Assembly (NCBI GenBank): GCA_964346535.1
Contig: CAYFUN010000006.1
Coordinates: 1 to 48,288, forward strand
Length of the DNA stretch: 48,288 nt
Direction: 5' to 3'
Source: Neofamilia sp964346535
GTDB taxonomy: Bacteria; Bacillota; Clostridia; Tissierellales; Peptoniphilaceae
Each line of letters begins with the position of its first letter. The first letter of the stretch is position 1. Shown piece by piece: positions 8,069 through 15,944 of this stretch. The notes beneath the pieces are model-generated. The model did not search any database and was not told the origin of the DNA. It saw only the letters and a list, made by a program, of their open reading frames with translations. The position numbers and the translations under genes are program-made.

Positions 8069-8434
8069 TTATTCTAAAACTAAATCAGCTTCTGATTCCC
8101 ATAAGCCGTGGATGTTACAATAGCTTAGGGCAAATAGTTTTCCGTTTTTTTCTGCTTTGAAGTTTACTTCTGCAGTGTAAGAAGTTAAAGTGTCGTCTTC
8201 TCCGTGAGCAGTAAAGTCAACATTTGCTACTTCAATTGGTTTTGGGAATCCTTCTGGTTGGAAGAATAATTTAAACCAAGCAATGTGGTGTTCAAAAGTG
8301 TTTGGATGGCCAATTTCTTCGCCAACTGATAATTTTACCTTTACGTCTTCACCTTTTACTGATTTTTCAACTTGGATGGCTGGAACGTGTTTTTCGTTTT
8401 TCCAATCTCCACTCATAATAGTTTTACTAAGCAT
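8069..8434 (-). CDS. Superoxide reductase (neelaredoxin type)
   Basis: A 121-residue class II superoxide reductase, reducing superoxide to peroxide in the cytosol without making oxygen, as anaerobes do. The mononuclear iron site is complete: His16 in EKHVP (with Glu14 as the sixth, labile ligand), His43 in GHPNT, His49 in FEHHIAW, Cys106 and His109 in CNIHGLW. The N-terminal desulforedoxin domain of desulfoferrodoxin is absent. ATG at 8434 is chosen because AGGAGG lies ten bases upstream on the minus strand; an upstream in-frame ATG at 8479 has none. It is divergent from the methyltransferase gene and convergent with the CpXC gene. No clear PerR box was seen upstream. Confidence 0.93.
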   Translation of the reverse strand: MLSKTIMSGDWKNEKHVPAIQVEKSVKGEDVKVKLSVGEEIGHPNTFEHHIAWFKLFFQPEGFPKPIEVANVDFTAHGEDDTLTSYTAEVNFKAEKNGKLFALSYCNIHGLWESEADLVLE

Positions 8435-8521
8435 TACTATCAATCCTCCTATTAGTATTTTCACAACATTTATATCCATTCCAAAGTCTTTTTAAACAAT
8501 TTCCACAAAAGCTTCTCATTA

Positions 8522-8532
8522 TGTGATAAAAT
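8522..8532 (+). promoter_or_regulatory. Extended -10 for methyltransferase operon
   Basis: TGTGA then TAAAAT (8527-8532) forms a TRTGn extended -10; no -35 is recognisable. The predicted start near 8539 lies at the AGGTG ribosome site (8539-8543), so the leader would be about nine bases. Confidence 0.5.
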
Positions 8533-8547
8533 ATATATAGGTGAAAT

Positions 8548-9678
8548 ATGGAAAAATACACATTAATAGCAACTACAACCTTTGGCCTTGAAGCCCTTTG
8601 TAAGAGAGAACTTATAGACCTAGGTATGGAAATAAAAAAAGTCCAAGACGGAAGAATATATTTTGAAGGGACCATGGAAGATGTAGCCAAGGCCAACTTG
8701 TGGCTAAGGACAGCTGACAGGGTTTTAATTGAGCTGGGCAACTTTAAGGCCCTTAGCTTTGAAGAGCTTTTTAATAAGGTTTACGAGATTCCTTGGGAGG
8801 AGATTATTCCTGCCAATGGAAACTTTATTGTAAATGGCAAGTCGATAAAATCAAAATTATTTTCAATTTCAGACTGCCAAAGAATTACAGAAAAGGCAAT
8901 AATAAAAAAGTTACAGACCAAATACGATATTTCTTGGTTTGAAAAATCTGGCGCCCTTTATGACCTTGAAGTGGCACTATTAAAAGACTATGCTTCAATA
9001 ACCTTAGACACTACAGGCAAGGGTCTCCACAAAAGAGGCTATCGAAAAAAACATGGAGACGCTCCTATAAAAGAAACCCTAGCAGCTTGTATGGTTTTAC
9101 TTTCATATTGGAACAAGGACAGGATTTTATATGATCCCTTCTGTGGATCTGGAACAATTTTAGTTGAAGCTGCAATGATTGGCAGAAATATTGCTCCAGG
9201 TTTAGAAAGAGGCTTTGCCTTTAACAACTGGACTGGAGTCAATAAAGACATTTTAGCAAAGGCAAAAAAGGACGCCTTATTAAAAATCGACCACGATGCT
9301 GACTTAAAAATTTTTGGAACAGACATAGATGGAGACATGGTCAACCTTGCTAAGGAAATTGTTGAAGACCTAGGCTTTGAAGATGACATAAAAATTTTCC
9401 ACAAGGACTTTAGGAACTTTGACCTAGAAGACAACTACGGGGTTATGATTACTAATCCACCTTATGGTGAGAGACTTAAAATTTCTGACCTGACAAAATT
9501 AGAAGCTGACCTAGGAGAGAAAATAAATAAATTAAAAACTTGGTCTTCCTATATTATAACTAGTGACGAAAACTTTGAGAGAAACTTCAATAGAAAGGCC
9601 GACCGCAAGAGAAAGTTATACAATGGCAAAATCAAGGTAGACTACTACCAATATTATGGGCCAAGACCTGAATTTTAA
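8548..9678 (+). CDS. THUMP-domain RNA methyltransferase (RlmL/YpsC-like)
   Basis: A 376-residue SAM-dependent methyltransferase of the group that makes N2-methylguanosine in 23S rRNA (RlmL N-terminal half; YpsC in Bacillus). An N-terminal ferredoxin-like and THUMP region (about residues 1-155) binds RNA. The Rossmann methyltransferase domain follows, with motif I DPFCGSGTILVEAAM near residues 198-212 and the catalytic TNPPYGER near 305-312, typical of base-amine methylation. It has no RlmK half, as expected outside Proteobacteria. It appears to head an operon with the phosphatase, pgi and CarD. The exact RNA target is inferred from family, not shown here. Confidence 0.88.
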   Translation: MEKYTLIATTTFGLEALCKRELIDLGMEIKKVQDGRIYFEGTMEDVAKANLWLRTADRVLIELGNFKALSFEELFNKVYEIPWEEIIPANGNFIVNGKSIKSKLFSISDCQRITEKAIIKKLQTKYDISWFEKSGALYDLEVALLKDYASITLDTTGKGLHKRGYRKKHGDAPIKETLAACMVLLSYWNKDRILYDPFCGSGTILVEAAMIGRNIAPGLERGFAFNNWTGVNKDILAKAKKDALLKIDHDADLKIFGTDIDGDMVNLAKEIVEDLGFEDDIKIFHKDFRNFDLEDNYGVMITNPPYGERLKISDLTKLEADLGEKINKLKTWSSYIITSDENFERNFNRKADRKRKLYNGKIKVDYYQYYGPRPEF

Positions 9679-9690
9679 AAGGAGCTAAGA

Positions 9691-10734
9691 ATGCTTAAGA
9701 TCAAATACTTTAAAGACGACCATTTTGAAATATTTGAAAACATGGCCGACTTAATTAGGGTCAAAGATACAGATGACAATGTTATTTATATTAATGACCA
9801 AATTCTTACTGATAACAATTTTAAAATACCCTCCAAGCCTAAAAAGCTTTTAGGTTTAGAAGATACTCTCCAAACAGAAGAACAAATTGCTGGTAGAGAC
9901 TATTCTATAAAGGCCTCTCCAGTTTATAACGAAGATGGAGAACTTATTGCATCTATAGAAGTTTTTAGAGACGTAACAAGGGAAAGAGAACTAGAAAACG
10001 CCTTAAAGAGAACTTCCAAGGAAATAGAAAAAGATTTAATTTTTGCAAAAAAAATCCAAAGGCAAATTCTTCCTAGAAAGGACCAGTTTAATAATATAAC
10101 TATAGACTTTAAATACAGGCCTTCTAAGTATTTGTCTGGAGACTTATTTGATATCTTTGATATAGATGATGAAAATATAGGAATTTATATTGTTGACGTT
10201 GCAGGCTATGGTATAGCAGCATCAATGCTAACTGTTTTTATCAGACAGACCATGTACTCTGTAGCTAAAGAGTCAAAGTCTCCATCAGAAGTGCTAGTAA
10301 AGCTAAAAGAAAAGTTCCAAGACCTAGAGCTTGAACCTGAAAGATACTTTACTATGTTTTATGGCGTCTACAATATGAATGAAAAAGAATTAAAGTATGC
10401 CAATGCTGGCCACAACTCAATTCCATTTTTATTTAACAAGGACTCAATTACCATGTTAGTAAACTACGGTCTACCAATTTTAGGCTTTGATACACCTAAC
10501 AACTATATTGACAAGTCTGTTCGCCTAGAGTCAGGAGATTCTGTTTTAATGTATACAGACGGCCTAATTGAAGCGAAAAATGAATACGGAGAAGAGTTTG
10601 GAGAAGATAGGGTCAAGCTTGCAATTTTAAATACAGAAGGCAAGCTCTTAGAAGAAATAGAAAAGAAACATGCAGATTTTATTGGCATTGAACAAAAAGA
10701 CGACATAGCAATGATTTTAATGAGTGTAAAATAA
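9691..10734 (+). CDS. PAS-domain PP2C (SpoIIE/RsbU-type) phosphatase
   Basis: A 347-residue protein with an N-terminal PAS sensor (about residues 8-95), a short linker helix, and a SpoIIE-type PP2C serine phosphatase domain (about 110-345). Metal-site motifs are LSGDLFDIF, IVDVAGYGIAASM, YTDGLIEA and QKDDIAMILM. In the metal motif the common DVxGHG is DVAGYG. Such enzymes usually dephosphorylate anti-anti-sigma (STAS) proteins and so release a sigma factor, with PAS sensing a small molecule, light or redox state. No STAS protein, anti-sigma kinase or sigma factor is encoded nearby, so its target is unknown. It begins 12 bases after the methyltransferase and ends nine bases before pgi. Confidence 0.88.
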   Translation: MLKIKYFKDDHFEIFENMADLIRVKDTDDNVIYINDQILTDNNFKIPSKPKKLLGLEDTLQTEEQIAGRDYSIKASPVYNEDGELIASIEVFRDVTRERELENALKRTSKEIEKDLIFAKKIQRQILPRKDQFNNITIDFKYRPSKYLSGDLFDIFDIDDENIGIYIVDVAGYGIAASMLTVFIRQTMYSVAKESKSPSEVLVKLKEKFQDLELEPERYFTMFYGVYNMNEKELKYANAGHNSIPFLFNKDSITMLVNYGLPILGFDTPNNYIDKSVRLESGDSVLMYTDGLIEAKNEYGEEFGEDRVKLAILNTEGKLLEEIEKKHADFIGIEQKDDIAMILMSVK

Positions 10735-10743
10735 GGAGGTCCT

Positions 10744-12039
10744 ATGACTTTAACACTAGATTACTCAAAGGCCTTAATAAAAGAAGAAGACCTTTGTCAA
10801 ATAAAACACTTGGCCTCAGCAGCCCAAGATCTAATTGAAAATAAAACTGGGGCAGGAGCAGAGTTTTTAGGTTGGACAGACTTGCCTGAAAGATACGACC
10901 AAGAAGAATTTTCAAGAATTAAAGAAGCAGCAAAAAAAATAAAAGACCAGTCAAGGGCCTTGCTTGTAATTGGTATTGGTGGATCTTACTTAGGAGCTAA
11001 GGCTGCAATTTCTGCTCTTACAAATAATTTCCACAACGAGACCTGTGGAGACGACCAGGTGAAGATTTACTTTGCAGGCCAAAATCTTTCGGAAAGCTAT
11101 CTAATTGACCTTTATAATCTACTAAAGGATGAGGACTTTTCTATAAATGTAATTTCAAAATCAGGAACTACAACAGAACCAGCTCTTGCCTTTAGAATTT
11201 TTAAAGACCTACTTGAAGAAAAATATGGCGACGCTGCTAGAGAGAGAATTTTTGTAACTACAGACAAAGACAAGGGAGCCTTAAGAGACTTGGCCTTAAA
11301 GGAAGGCTATGAAACTTTTGTGGTCCCAGATGATATTGGTGGCAGGTATTCTGTCCTTAGTGCAGTTGGCCTTCTTCCAATGGTCTGTGCAGGCATTGAC
11401 ATTGACCAAATGATGGAAGGAGCAGAAGCTGCCAGATTAAAATACAAAAATCCTGTCTTTGAAGAAAATGACGCCCTAATCTATGGCGCTCTTAGAAATA
11501 TTTTATATAAGAAGGGCAAGGACATTGAGCTGATGGTTTCCTACACTCCTGAGCTTTCTTATTTTTCTCAGTGGTGGATCCAACTTTTTGGTGAATCTGA
11601 AGGAAAAAATGGCCAGGGAATTTTTCCAGCTTGTGGAAACTTTACAACTGACCTTCACTCAATGGGCCAAATGATCCAAGATGGCAGGAGAAATCTTTTT
11701 GAAACTGTAGTCTTAGTCAACAAAAGTGACAAGGACCTTACTATAAAAGAAGACCCAGACAACTTAGATGGTCTAAATTATTTAGTAGGCATGAACCTAT
11801 CTGAAATAAATAGGAAGGCCTTTGAAGGAACAATTGATGCCCATGTTGAAGGTGGAGTTCCTAATATTGTTGTAGAAATAGAAAGGCTAGATGCCTACAA
11901 CTTTGGAGAATTATTTTACTTCTTCCAAAAGGCCTGTGGATTTTCAGCCTATATGTTAGGAGTGAACCCTTTTAACCAACCTGGAGTTGAAAAGTATAAG
12001 AGCAATATGTTTAAGTTATTAGGCAAACCAGGCTATTAA
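10744..12039 (+). CDS. pgi: Glucose-6-phosphate isomerase
   Basis: Interconverts glucose-6-phosphate and fructose-6-phosphate in glycolysis and gluconeogenesis. At 431 residues it is the shorter form found in Firmicutes. Family signatures are clear: VIGIGGSYLGAKAA near residue 77, the phosphate-binding VISKSGTTTEPA near 138, DDIGGRYSVLSAVGLLP near 197, and the catalytic-Glu region GESEGKNGQGIFP near 280. The C-terminal GVEKYK holds the catalytic lysine. An AGGAGG site precedes ATG 10744. It shares a transcript with the upstream phosphatase and, 43 bases downstream, CarD. Confidence 0.96.
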   Translation: MTLTLDYSKALIKEEDLCQIKHLASAAQDLIENKTGAGAEFLGWTDLPERYDQEEFSRIKEAAKKIKDQSRALLVIGIGGSYLGAKAAISALTNNFHNETCGDDQVKIYFAGQNLSESYLIDLYNLLKDEDFSINVISKSGTTTEPALAFRIFKDLLEEKYGDAARERIFVTTDKDKGALRDLALKEGYETFVVPDDIGGRYSVLSAVGLLPMVCAGIDIDQMMEGAEAARLKYKNPVFEENDALIYGALRNILYKKGKDIELMVSYTPELSYFSQWWIQLFGESEGKNGQGIFPACGNFTTDLHSMGQMIQDGRRNLFETVVLVNKSDKDLTIKEDPDNLDGLNYLVGMNLSEINRKAFEGTIDAHVEGGVPNIVVEIERLDAYNFGELFYFFQKACGFSAYMLGVNPFNQPGVEKYKSNMFKLLGKPGY

Positions 12040-12082
12040 AATTTGACGCTTAGTGGAAGATCTAGAAAAAAGAGGTGGATAT

Positions 12083-12595
12083 ATGTTTGAAAAAGGCCAA
12101 ATAGTTTTTTATAAGAATATTGGCGTGTGTATGGTAGATGGAATTACGAGATTAGATTTTGCCTTAGATCCAAGACAAAAATACTATGTGATGAGAAGTA
12201 TTTATAAAAATGGAGTAAACTATGTTCCAGTAGGCGGAGAAGTTGAAAATATTAGACCTATTATTTCTAAAGAAGAAGCCGAAGTCCTAATTGATAAAAT
12301 TAAGGACATAGAGCCAGAACCGATTTTAGATTTGGCAGTCAAACAAATGACTGAAATCTATGAAGAAAAATTAAATTCAGCTAACCCTGAAGATATTTTA
12401 GATTTGCTTTTATCAATTGACAAGAAAAAAGAAATACTCTATGAAGAAAAGAAAAAATTTGGAGCCATAGATGATTCTTATTTAAAAAAGGCCATAGATA
12501 TGTTTTATGAAGAAACAGCTGCAGCCTTGGGTTTAAAAAAGGAAGCTATGGGAAAATATATAGAAGAAAGAACAGGCTTTACCCTAACTGTTTAG
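12083..12595 (+). CDS. CarD-family transcriptional regulator
   Basis: A 170-residue CarD/CdnL-type protein. The N-terminal RNA-polymerase-interaction (Tudor-like) domain starts with FEKGQIVFYKNIGVCMVDGI and ends around residue 60; a helical C-terminal domain follows, ending in AAAALGLKKEAMGKYIEE. Members bind the beta subunit and stabilise open promoter complexes; some are stress regulators. I choose ATG 12083 because GAGGTGG at 12072-12078 is correctly spaced and the domain begins right there; the in-frame TTG/ATG-like start 30 bases upstream has no ribosome site. It is the last gene of the methyltransferase-phosphatase-pgi run and ends at a terminator. Confidence 0.88.
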   Translation: MFEKGQIVFYKNIGVCMVDGITRLDFALDPRQKYYVMRSIYKNGVNYVPVGGEVENIRPIISKEEAEVLIDKIKDIEPEPILDLAVKQMTEIYEEKLNSANPEDILDLLLSIDKKKEILYEEKKKFGAIDDSYLKKAIDMFYEETAAALGLKKEAMGKYIEERTGFTLTV

Positions 12596-12615
12596 CCTGG
12601 TTGAAAAGAAAAATC

Positions 12616-12654
12616 AAGTTCGCACTTTGTAGAAATATAAGCTGCGAACTTTTT
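12616..12654 (+). terminator. Terminator after CarD gene
   Basis: AAGTTCGCA (12616-12624) pairs perfectly with TGCGAACTT (12643-12651), followed by TTT. The loop is unusually long at 18 bases. Confidence 0.75.
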
Positions 12655-12683
12655 AAAATATTAGAAGATAATAAGAGGACCAA

Positions 12684-13598
12684 ATGGAAAGACAAGAAAT
12701 TTTAAAAGACCTAGTAGATTTAAATATAGGAAAAATACTAAAAGATGAGCCAATGAAAAACCACACAACCTTTGAAGTAGGAGGACCAGCAGATATTTTT
12801 ATTGAGCCAAAGGACGAAGAGGCTTTAATAAAACTAATGGCCTACCTAAGGGACAAGTCTATTGAGCCCTTTATCCTAGGCCAAGGATCAAACCTCCTTG
12901 TAACAGACAAGGGCATTAGAGGAGTAGTTATAAAAATTCACGGCTGCCTCACAGACTTATACTTAGAAGACCAGACAACAATTTATTCAGGAGCAGGCAT
13001 AACAGTTCCAAGGCTGGCGAAGTTTGCCCAAGACAATACACTAACAGGCCTTGAAAAAATTTCTGGCATCCCTGGAGATGTTGGTGGCGGAGTTTTTATG
13101 AACGCTGGCGCCTATGGCAGTGAATTTAAAGATGTGGTAAAAGAAGTAAAGGTTTTAACTACAGATAATGAAGTTGAATTTATAAAAAACGAGGACATGG
13201 ACTTTGCCTACAGGCAGTCACTAGTAAAGAAAAAAGGCTATATAGTTTTAGGGGCGACTTTCTCCTTAAAAAAAGGTGTTCAAGAAGAAATTGACGACAT
13301 GGTTTCAGACTACACTAAAAGACGTAGGGACAAGCAACCACTTGAGTGGCCATCAGCAGGATCTACTTTTAAAAGACCTGAAGGCTATTATGCTGGAGCT
13401 CTAATTGAAGAGGCAGGACTTAAAGGGCTTGTTCATAGGGGCGCCATGGTTTCAGACAAGCACTCAGGATTTGTAATTAACCACGACCATGCGACCTACC
13501 AAGATATTATAGAACTAATTAGACTTATCCAACTTGAAGTCTACAATAAAAGTGGAGTGAAGCTAGAAAGGGAAGTAAAAATTGTAGGAGAAGAATAG
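12684..13598 (+). CDS. murB: UDP-N-acetylenolpyruvoylglucosamine reductase MurB
   Basis: The FAD-dependent second step of muramic-acid synthesis in the cytosol, 304 residues, of the Gram-positive (type II) MurB form. FAD-binding signatures are NHTTFEVGGPADIF near residue 26, GQGSNLLVTDKG near 72, and SGIPGDVGGGVFMNAGAYG near 130. The catalytic Ser is in PSAGSTFKRP and the C-terminal Glu near residue 294 in LEREVKIVG. AAGAGGA precedes the start. It leads the murB-rapZ-yvcK group, a common arrangement in Clostridia. Confidence 0.96.
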   Translation: MERQEILKDLVDLNIGKILKDEPMKNHTTFEVGGPADIFIEPKDEEALIKLMAYLRDKSIEPFILGQGSNLLVTDKGIRGVVIKIHGCLTDLYLEDQTTIYSGAGITVPRLAKFAQDNTLTGLEKISGIPGDVGGGVFMNAGAYGSEFKDVVKEVKVLTTDNEVEFIKNEDMDFAYRQSLVKKKGYIVLGATFSLKKGVQEEIDDMVSDYTKRRRDKQPLEWPSAGSTFKRPEGYYAGALIEEAGLKGLVHRGAMVSDKHSGFVINHDHATYQDIIELIRLIQLEVYNKSGVKLEREVKIVGEE

Positions 13599-13607
13599 GA
13601 GGAGCTT

Positions 13608-14468
13608 ATGGAAAAAAATATTGAACTAATAGTAATAAGTGGCATAAGTGGAGCAGGCAAGTCAACTGCCTTAAGGGCTGTTGAAGACCTGGGATATTAT
13701 TGCATGGACAACATTCCTCCTCAACTTCTCACAACCTTTGTCCAACTTTATGTCCAAACAAAGTCAGCTCCATCAAAGTTTGCTGTCGTTTTAGACATTA
13801 GGACCAGGGAATTTTTCCAAGAAATATCCTTAGAACTTGAAAAATTAAAAACTTTGGGAGTTGACTACAAGTTAATTTTCTTAGAAGCAGCAGATGAAAC
13901 TGTAGTTAATAGGTACCAAGAAATGAGAAGGCCCCATCCTCTAGCAGCAGATGGAAATATTTTAGATGGCCTCAAAGAAGAAAGAAAAAAACTTCAACCA
14001 ATAAAAAAACTCGCCGACTATATTATAGACACTTCGAGAATGAACAACTACAAACTTAGGGCTGAAATAAATAACATTCTAGAGCTTGGTTCGTCTCAGA
14101 TGCAAGTTTCTATAGTGTCCTTTGGTTTTAAAAATGGAATCCTACTTGATGCAGACTATGTCTTTGACGTAAGATTTATTCCAAATCCCTACTATATAAA
14201 AGACCTAAAGCCACAATCAGGTAAAGACTCAGCAGTTAAGGACTATGTATTTTCTTTTGATGATGCCAAAGTCTTTATGGACAAAATCGAAGACCTAATA
14301 AAATTTGTCGTCCCAAGATATATAAAAGAAGGCAGGCTGCAATTAACTGTTGGCATAGGCTGTACAGGTGGCAGACACAGGTCAGTTGCCTTAAGTGAAG
14401 AATTAAAAAATCGCCTAAAAGACGAGAACGTAAAAATAGTTGTAGACCACAGGGACTTAGATAGGTGA
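13608..14468 (+). CDS. rapZ: RNase adapter / nucleotide-binding protein RapZ
   Basis: A 286-residue RapZ (YvcJ) protein. The N-terminal P-loop is Gly12-to-Ser19 in SGISGAGKSTA, and the family C-terminal motif CTGGRHRSVA lies near residue 253. In E. coli RapZ binds GlcNAc-sensing small RNAs to control GlmS; in Bacillus YvcJ hydrolyses nucleotides and affects competence. The role here is probably linked to envelope precursor supply, given murB upstream and yvcK downstream. It begins nine bases after murB, with AGGAGG, and ends four bases before yvcK. Confidence 0.95.
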   Translation: MEKNIELIVISGISGAGKSTALRAVEDLGYYCMDNIPPQLLTTFVQLYVQTKSAPSKFAVVLDIRTREFFQEISLELEKLKTLGVDYKLIFLEAADETVVNRYQEMRRPHPLAADGNILDGLKEERKKLQPIKKLADYIIDTSRMNNYKLRAEINNILELGSSQMQVSIVSFGFKNGILLDADYVFDVRFIPNPYYIKDLKPQSGKDSAVKDYVFSFDDAKVFMDKIEDLIKFVVPRYIKEGRLQLTVGIGCTGGRHRSVALSEELKNRLKDENVKIVVDHRDLDR

Positions 14469-14472
14469 TAAG

Positions 14473-15450
14473 ATGAAAGATAAAAAAGTTGTATCCATTG
14501 GAGGAGGAACTGGTAATTCAGTTCTCCTTGCTGGCTTAAAAAATTTCACACAAAATATTACAGCCATAGTTACAGTTGCAGACGACGGCGGAGGCTCTGG
14601 AGTCTTAAGGTCAGACTTAGGCATGTTACCACCAGGAGATATTAGGGCCTGCCTACTAGCTCTTTCAAACACCCAAGAACAAATGGAAAAATTATTTAGA
14701 TTTCGCTTTGCCAGTGGTCAGCTAAAGGGTCAGTCCTTTGGAAATTTATTTCTAGCTGCTATGAACGAAATTTATGGCGACTTTGGCCTAGCAGTAAGAG
14801 AGGCCTCAAAGGTTTTAAATATAACAGGCAAGGTCCTACCAGTAACCCTTGATAAAATGGATTTAATAGCAGAACTTGAAAATGGCAAAAAGTTTTTAGG
14901 AGAATCTGCCATTCCAAAATTTGTAAAAAAAGAAAAATCTCCAATAAAAAAACTTTACCTAGAAAACTCTGATGTAAAAATTCTCGACTCTTGTATTCAG
15001 GCAGTAAGAGAAGCTGACTTAATTGTCCTTGGACCAGGATCTCTTTACACCTCAGTAATTCCAAACCTCCTTATAGGACAAATGGTTGAAGAAATTGTAA
15101 ACTCAAAGGCAAAAACAGTTTATATTTGTAACGTAATGACCCAGGCTGGTGAGACAGATGACTATAGTGTTTCTGACCATGTAAGAGGACTTCTAAAACA
15201 CTCAAGTGAGGACATACTAGACTACTGTTTTGTAAATGAGAAAAAAATTGATTACAAGTATTTAAAATCCTATAACATAGAAGAATCAGTCCAAGTACTA
15301 CCAAGCAAAGAAGACGAAAAGTTTTTGGAAGAAAAAAATATTAAGCTAATAAAAGGGGAATACATTGACGTTAAAGATGGTTATATAAGATCAAATGCCA
15401 TTAATATATGTAAGGACTTAGAAAAAATCTTAGAGGCTCAAACAAAATAA
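14473..15450 (+). CDS. yvcK: Gluconeogenesis factor YvcK/CofD-like
   Basis: A 325-residue YvcK protein, of the CofD-like fold that binds UDP-sugars. The N-terminal VVSIGGGTGNSVLLAGLK and the following TVADDGGGSGVLR (residues about 35-47) are the family signatures, and GPGSLYTSVIPNLL near residue 183 is conserved. YvcK is needed for normal cell shape and growth on gluconeogenic carbon in Bacillus. AGGTGAT overlaps the rapZ stop and serves this start. It is normally followed directly by whiA; here a Nudix gene with its own promoter intervenes. Confidence 0.95.
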   Translation: MKDKKVVSIGGGTGNSVLLAGLKNFTQNITAIVTVADDGGGSGVLRSDLGMLPPGDIRACLLALSNTQEQMEKLFRFRFASGQLKGQSFGNLFLAAMNEIYGDFGLAVREASKVLNITGKVLPVTLDKMDLIAELENGKKFLGESAIPKFVKKEKSPIKKLYLENSDVKILDSCIQAVREADLIVLGPGSLYTSVIPNLLIGQMVEEIVNSKAKTVYICNVMTQAGETDDYSVSDHVRGLLKHSSEDILDYCFVNEKKIDYKYLKSYNIEESVQVLPSKEDEKFLEEKNIKLIKGEYIDVKDGYIRSNAINICKDLEKILEAQTK

Positions 15451-15468
15451 ATATAAACGAGAAATCGC

Positions 15469-15497
15469 TTGCACAAGTTATTTAATGATGATAGAAT
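15469..15497 (+). promoter_or_regulatory. Promoter of Nudix-whiA-HPr
   Basis: TTGCAC (15469-15474), a 17-base spacer and TAGAAT (15492-15497): a good housekeeping promoter in the 79-base gap after yvcK. The leader would be about 26 bases. No terminator was seen after yvcK, so read-through is also possible. Confidence 0.75.
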
Positions 15498-15529
15498 AAG
15501 AAGTAGTATGGACAAAATGGAGTGATATT

Positions 15530-15943
15530 ATGAGAGAAGTAAGCGCTGGAGGTGTTGTGTTTAATTCTGACAAGATATTATTACTTCGTAAACTCAATGG
15601 CGGCTGGGTTCTTCCTAAGGGGCATGTAAAAAAAGGCGAAACATATTATCAGACAGCTCTAAGAGAAGTAAAAGAAGAAACTGGAATACAAGCAGACTTA
15701 GGTGTTTATATTGATAAAATTGACTACCAATATTACAACCTTAGAAGAAAGAAAAAATCTACTAAGACTGTTCACTGGTTCACCATGTATTCTCAAGATA
15801 CTAATCTCAAACCACTAAGAAAAGAAGGGTTTAACGAAGCGAAATATGTTGACTTTGAACAAGCATTAAAAATTTTAATCCACGACAATGAAAAGACGAT
15901 TATAAAAAAGGCCAGAATAATAAAAGAGGAAAGTGATAACTAA
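15530..15943 (+). CDS. Nudix hydrolase
   Basis: A 137-residue Nudix pyrophosphatase. The full Nudix box runs from Gly31 to Ile53: GHVKKGE, then REVKEETGI, with all catalytic glutamates present. The preceding WVLPKG motif is typical of the MutT/Ap4A-hydrolase branch. The substrate (dinucleoside polyphosphate, oxidised nucleotide or another) cannot be read. It ends one base before the chosen whiA start, so translation is probably coupled. Its place between yvcK and whiA is not the usual Bacillus order. Confidence 0.88.
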   Translation: MREVSAGGVVFNSDKILLLRKLNGGWVLPKGHVKKGETYYQTALREVKEETGIQADLGVYIDKIDYQYYNLRRKKKSTKTVHWFTMYSQDTNLKPLRKEGFNEAKYVDFEQALKILIHDNEKTIIKKARIIKEESDN

Positions 15944-15944
15944 T

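Noticed and set aside
8435..8547. PerR box upstream of superoxide reductase
   Set aside because: Only a short TTAT-N3-ATAA palindrome (near 8519-8529) is present, and it is part of the methyltransferase -10; it does not match the 15-base PerR consensus.
8427..8741. 104-residue minus-strand reading frame covering the SOR/methyltransferase gap
   Set aside because: It overlaps the methyltransferase N-terminus and the SOR start, and no motif is visible.
14759..15304. Two leucine-rich minus-strand reading frames inside yvcK
   Set aside because: Low-complexity composition mirrors the plus-strand codons; no start signals, and yvcK is intact.
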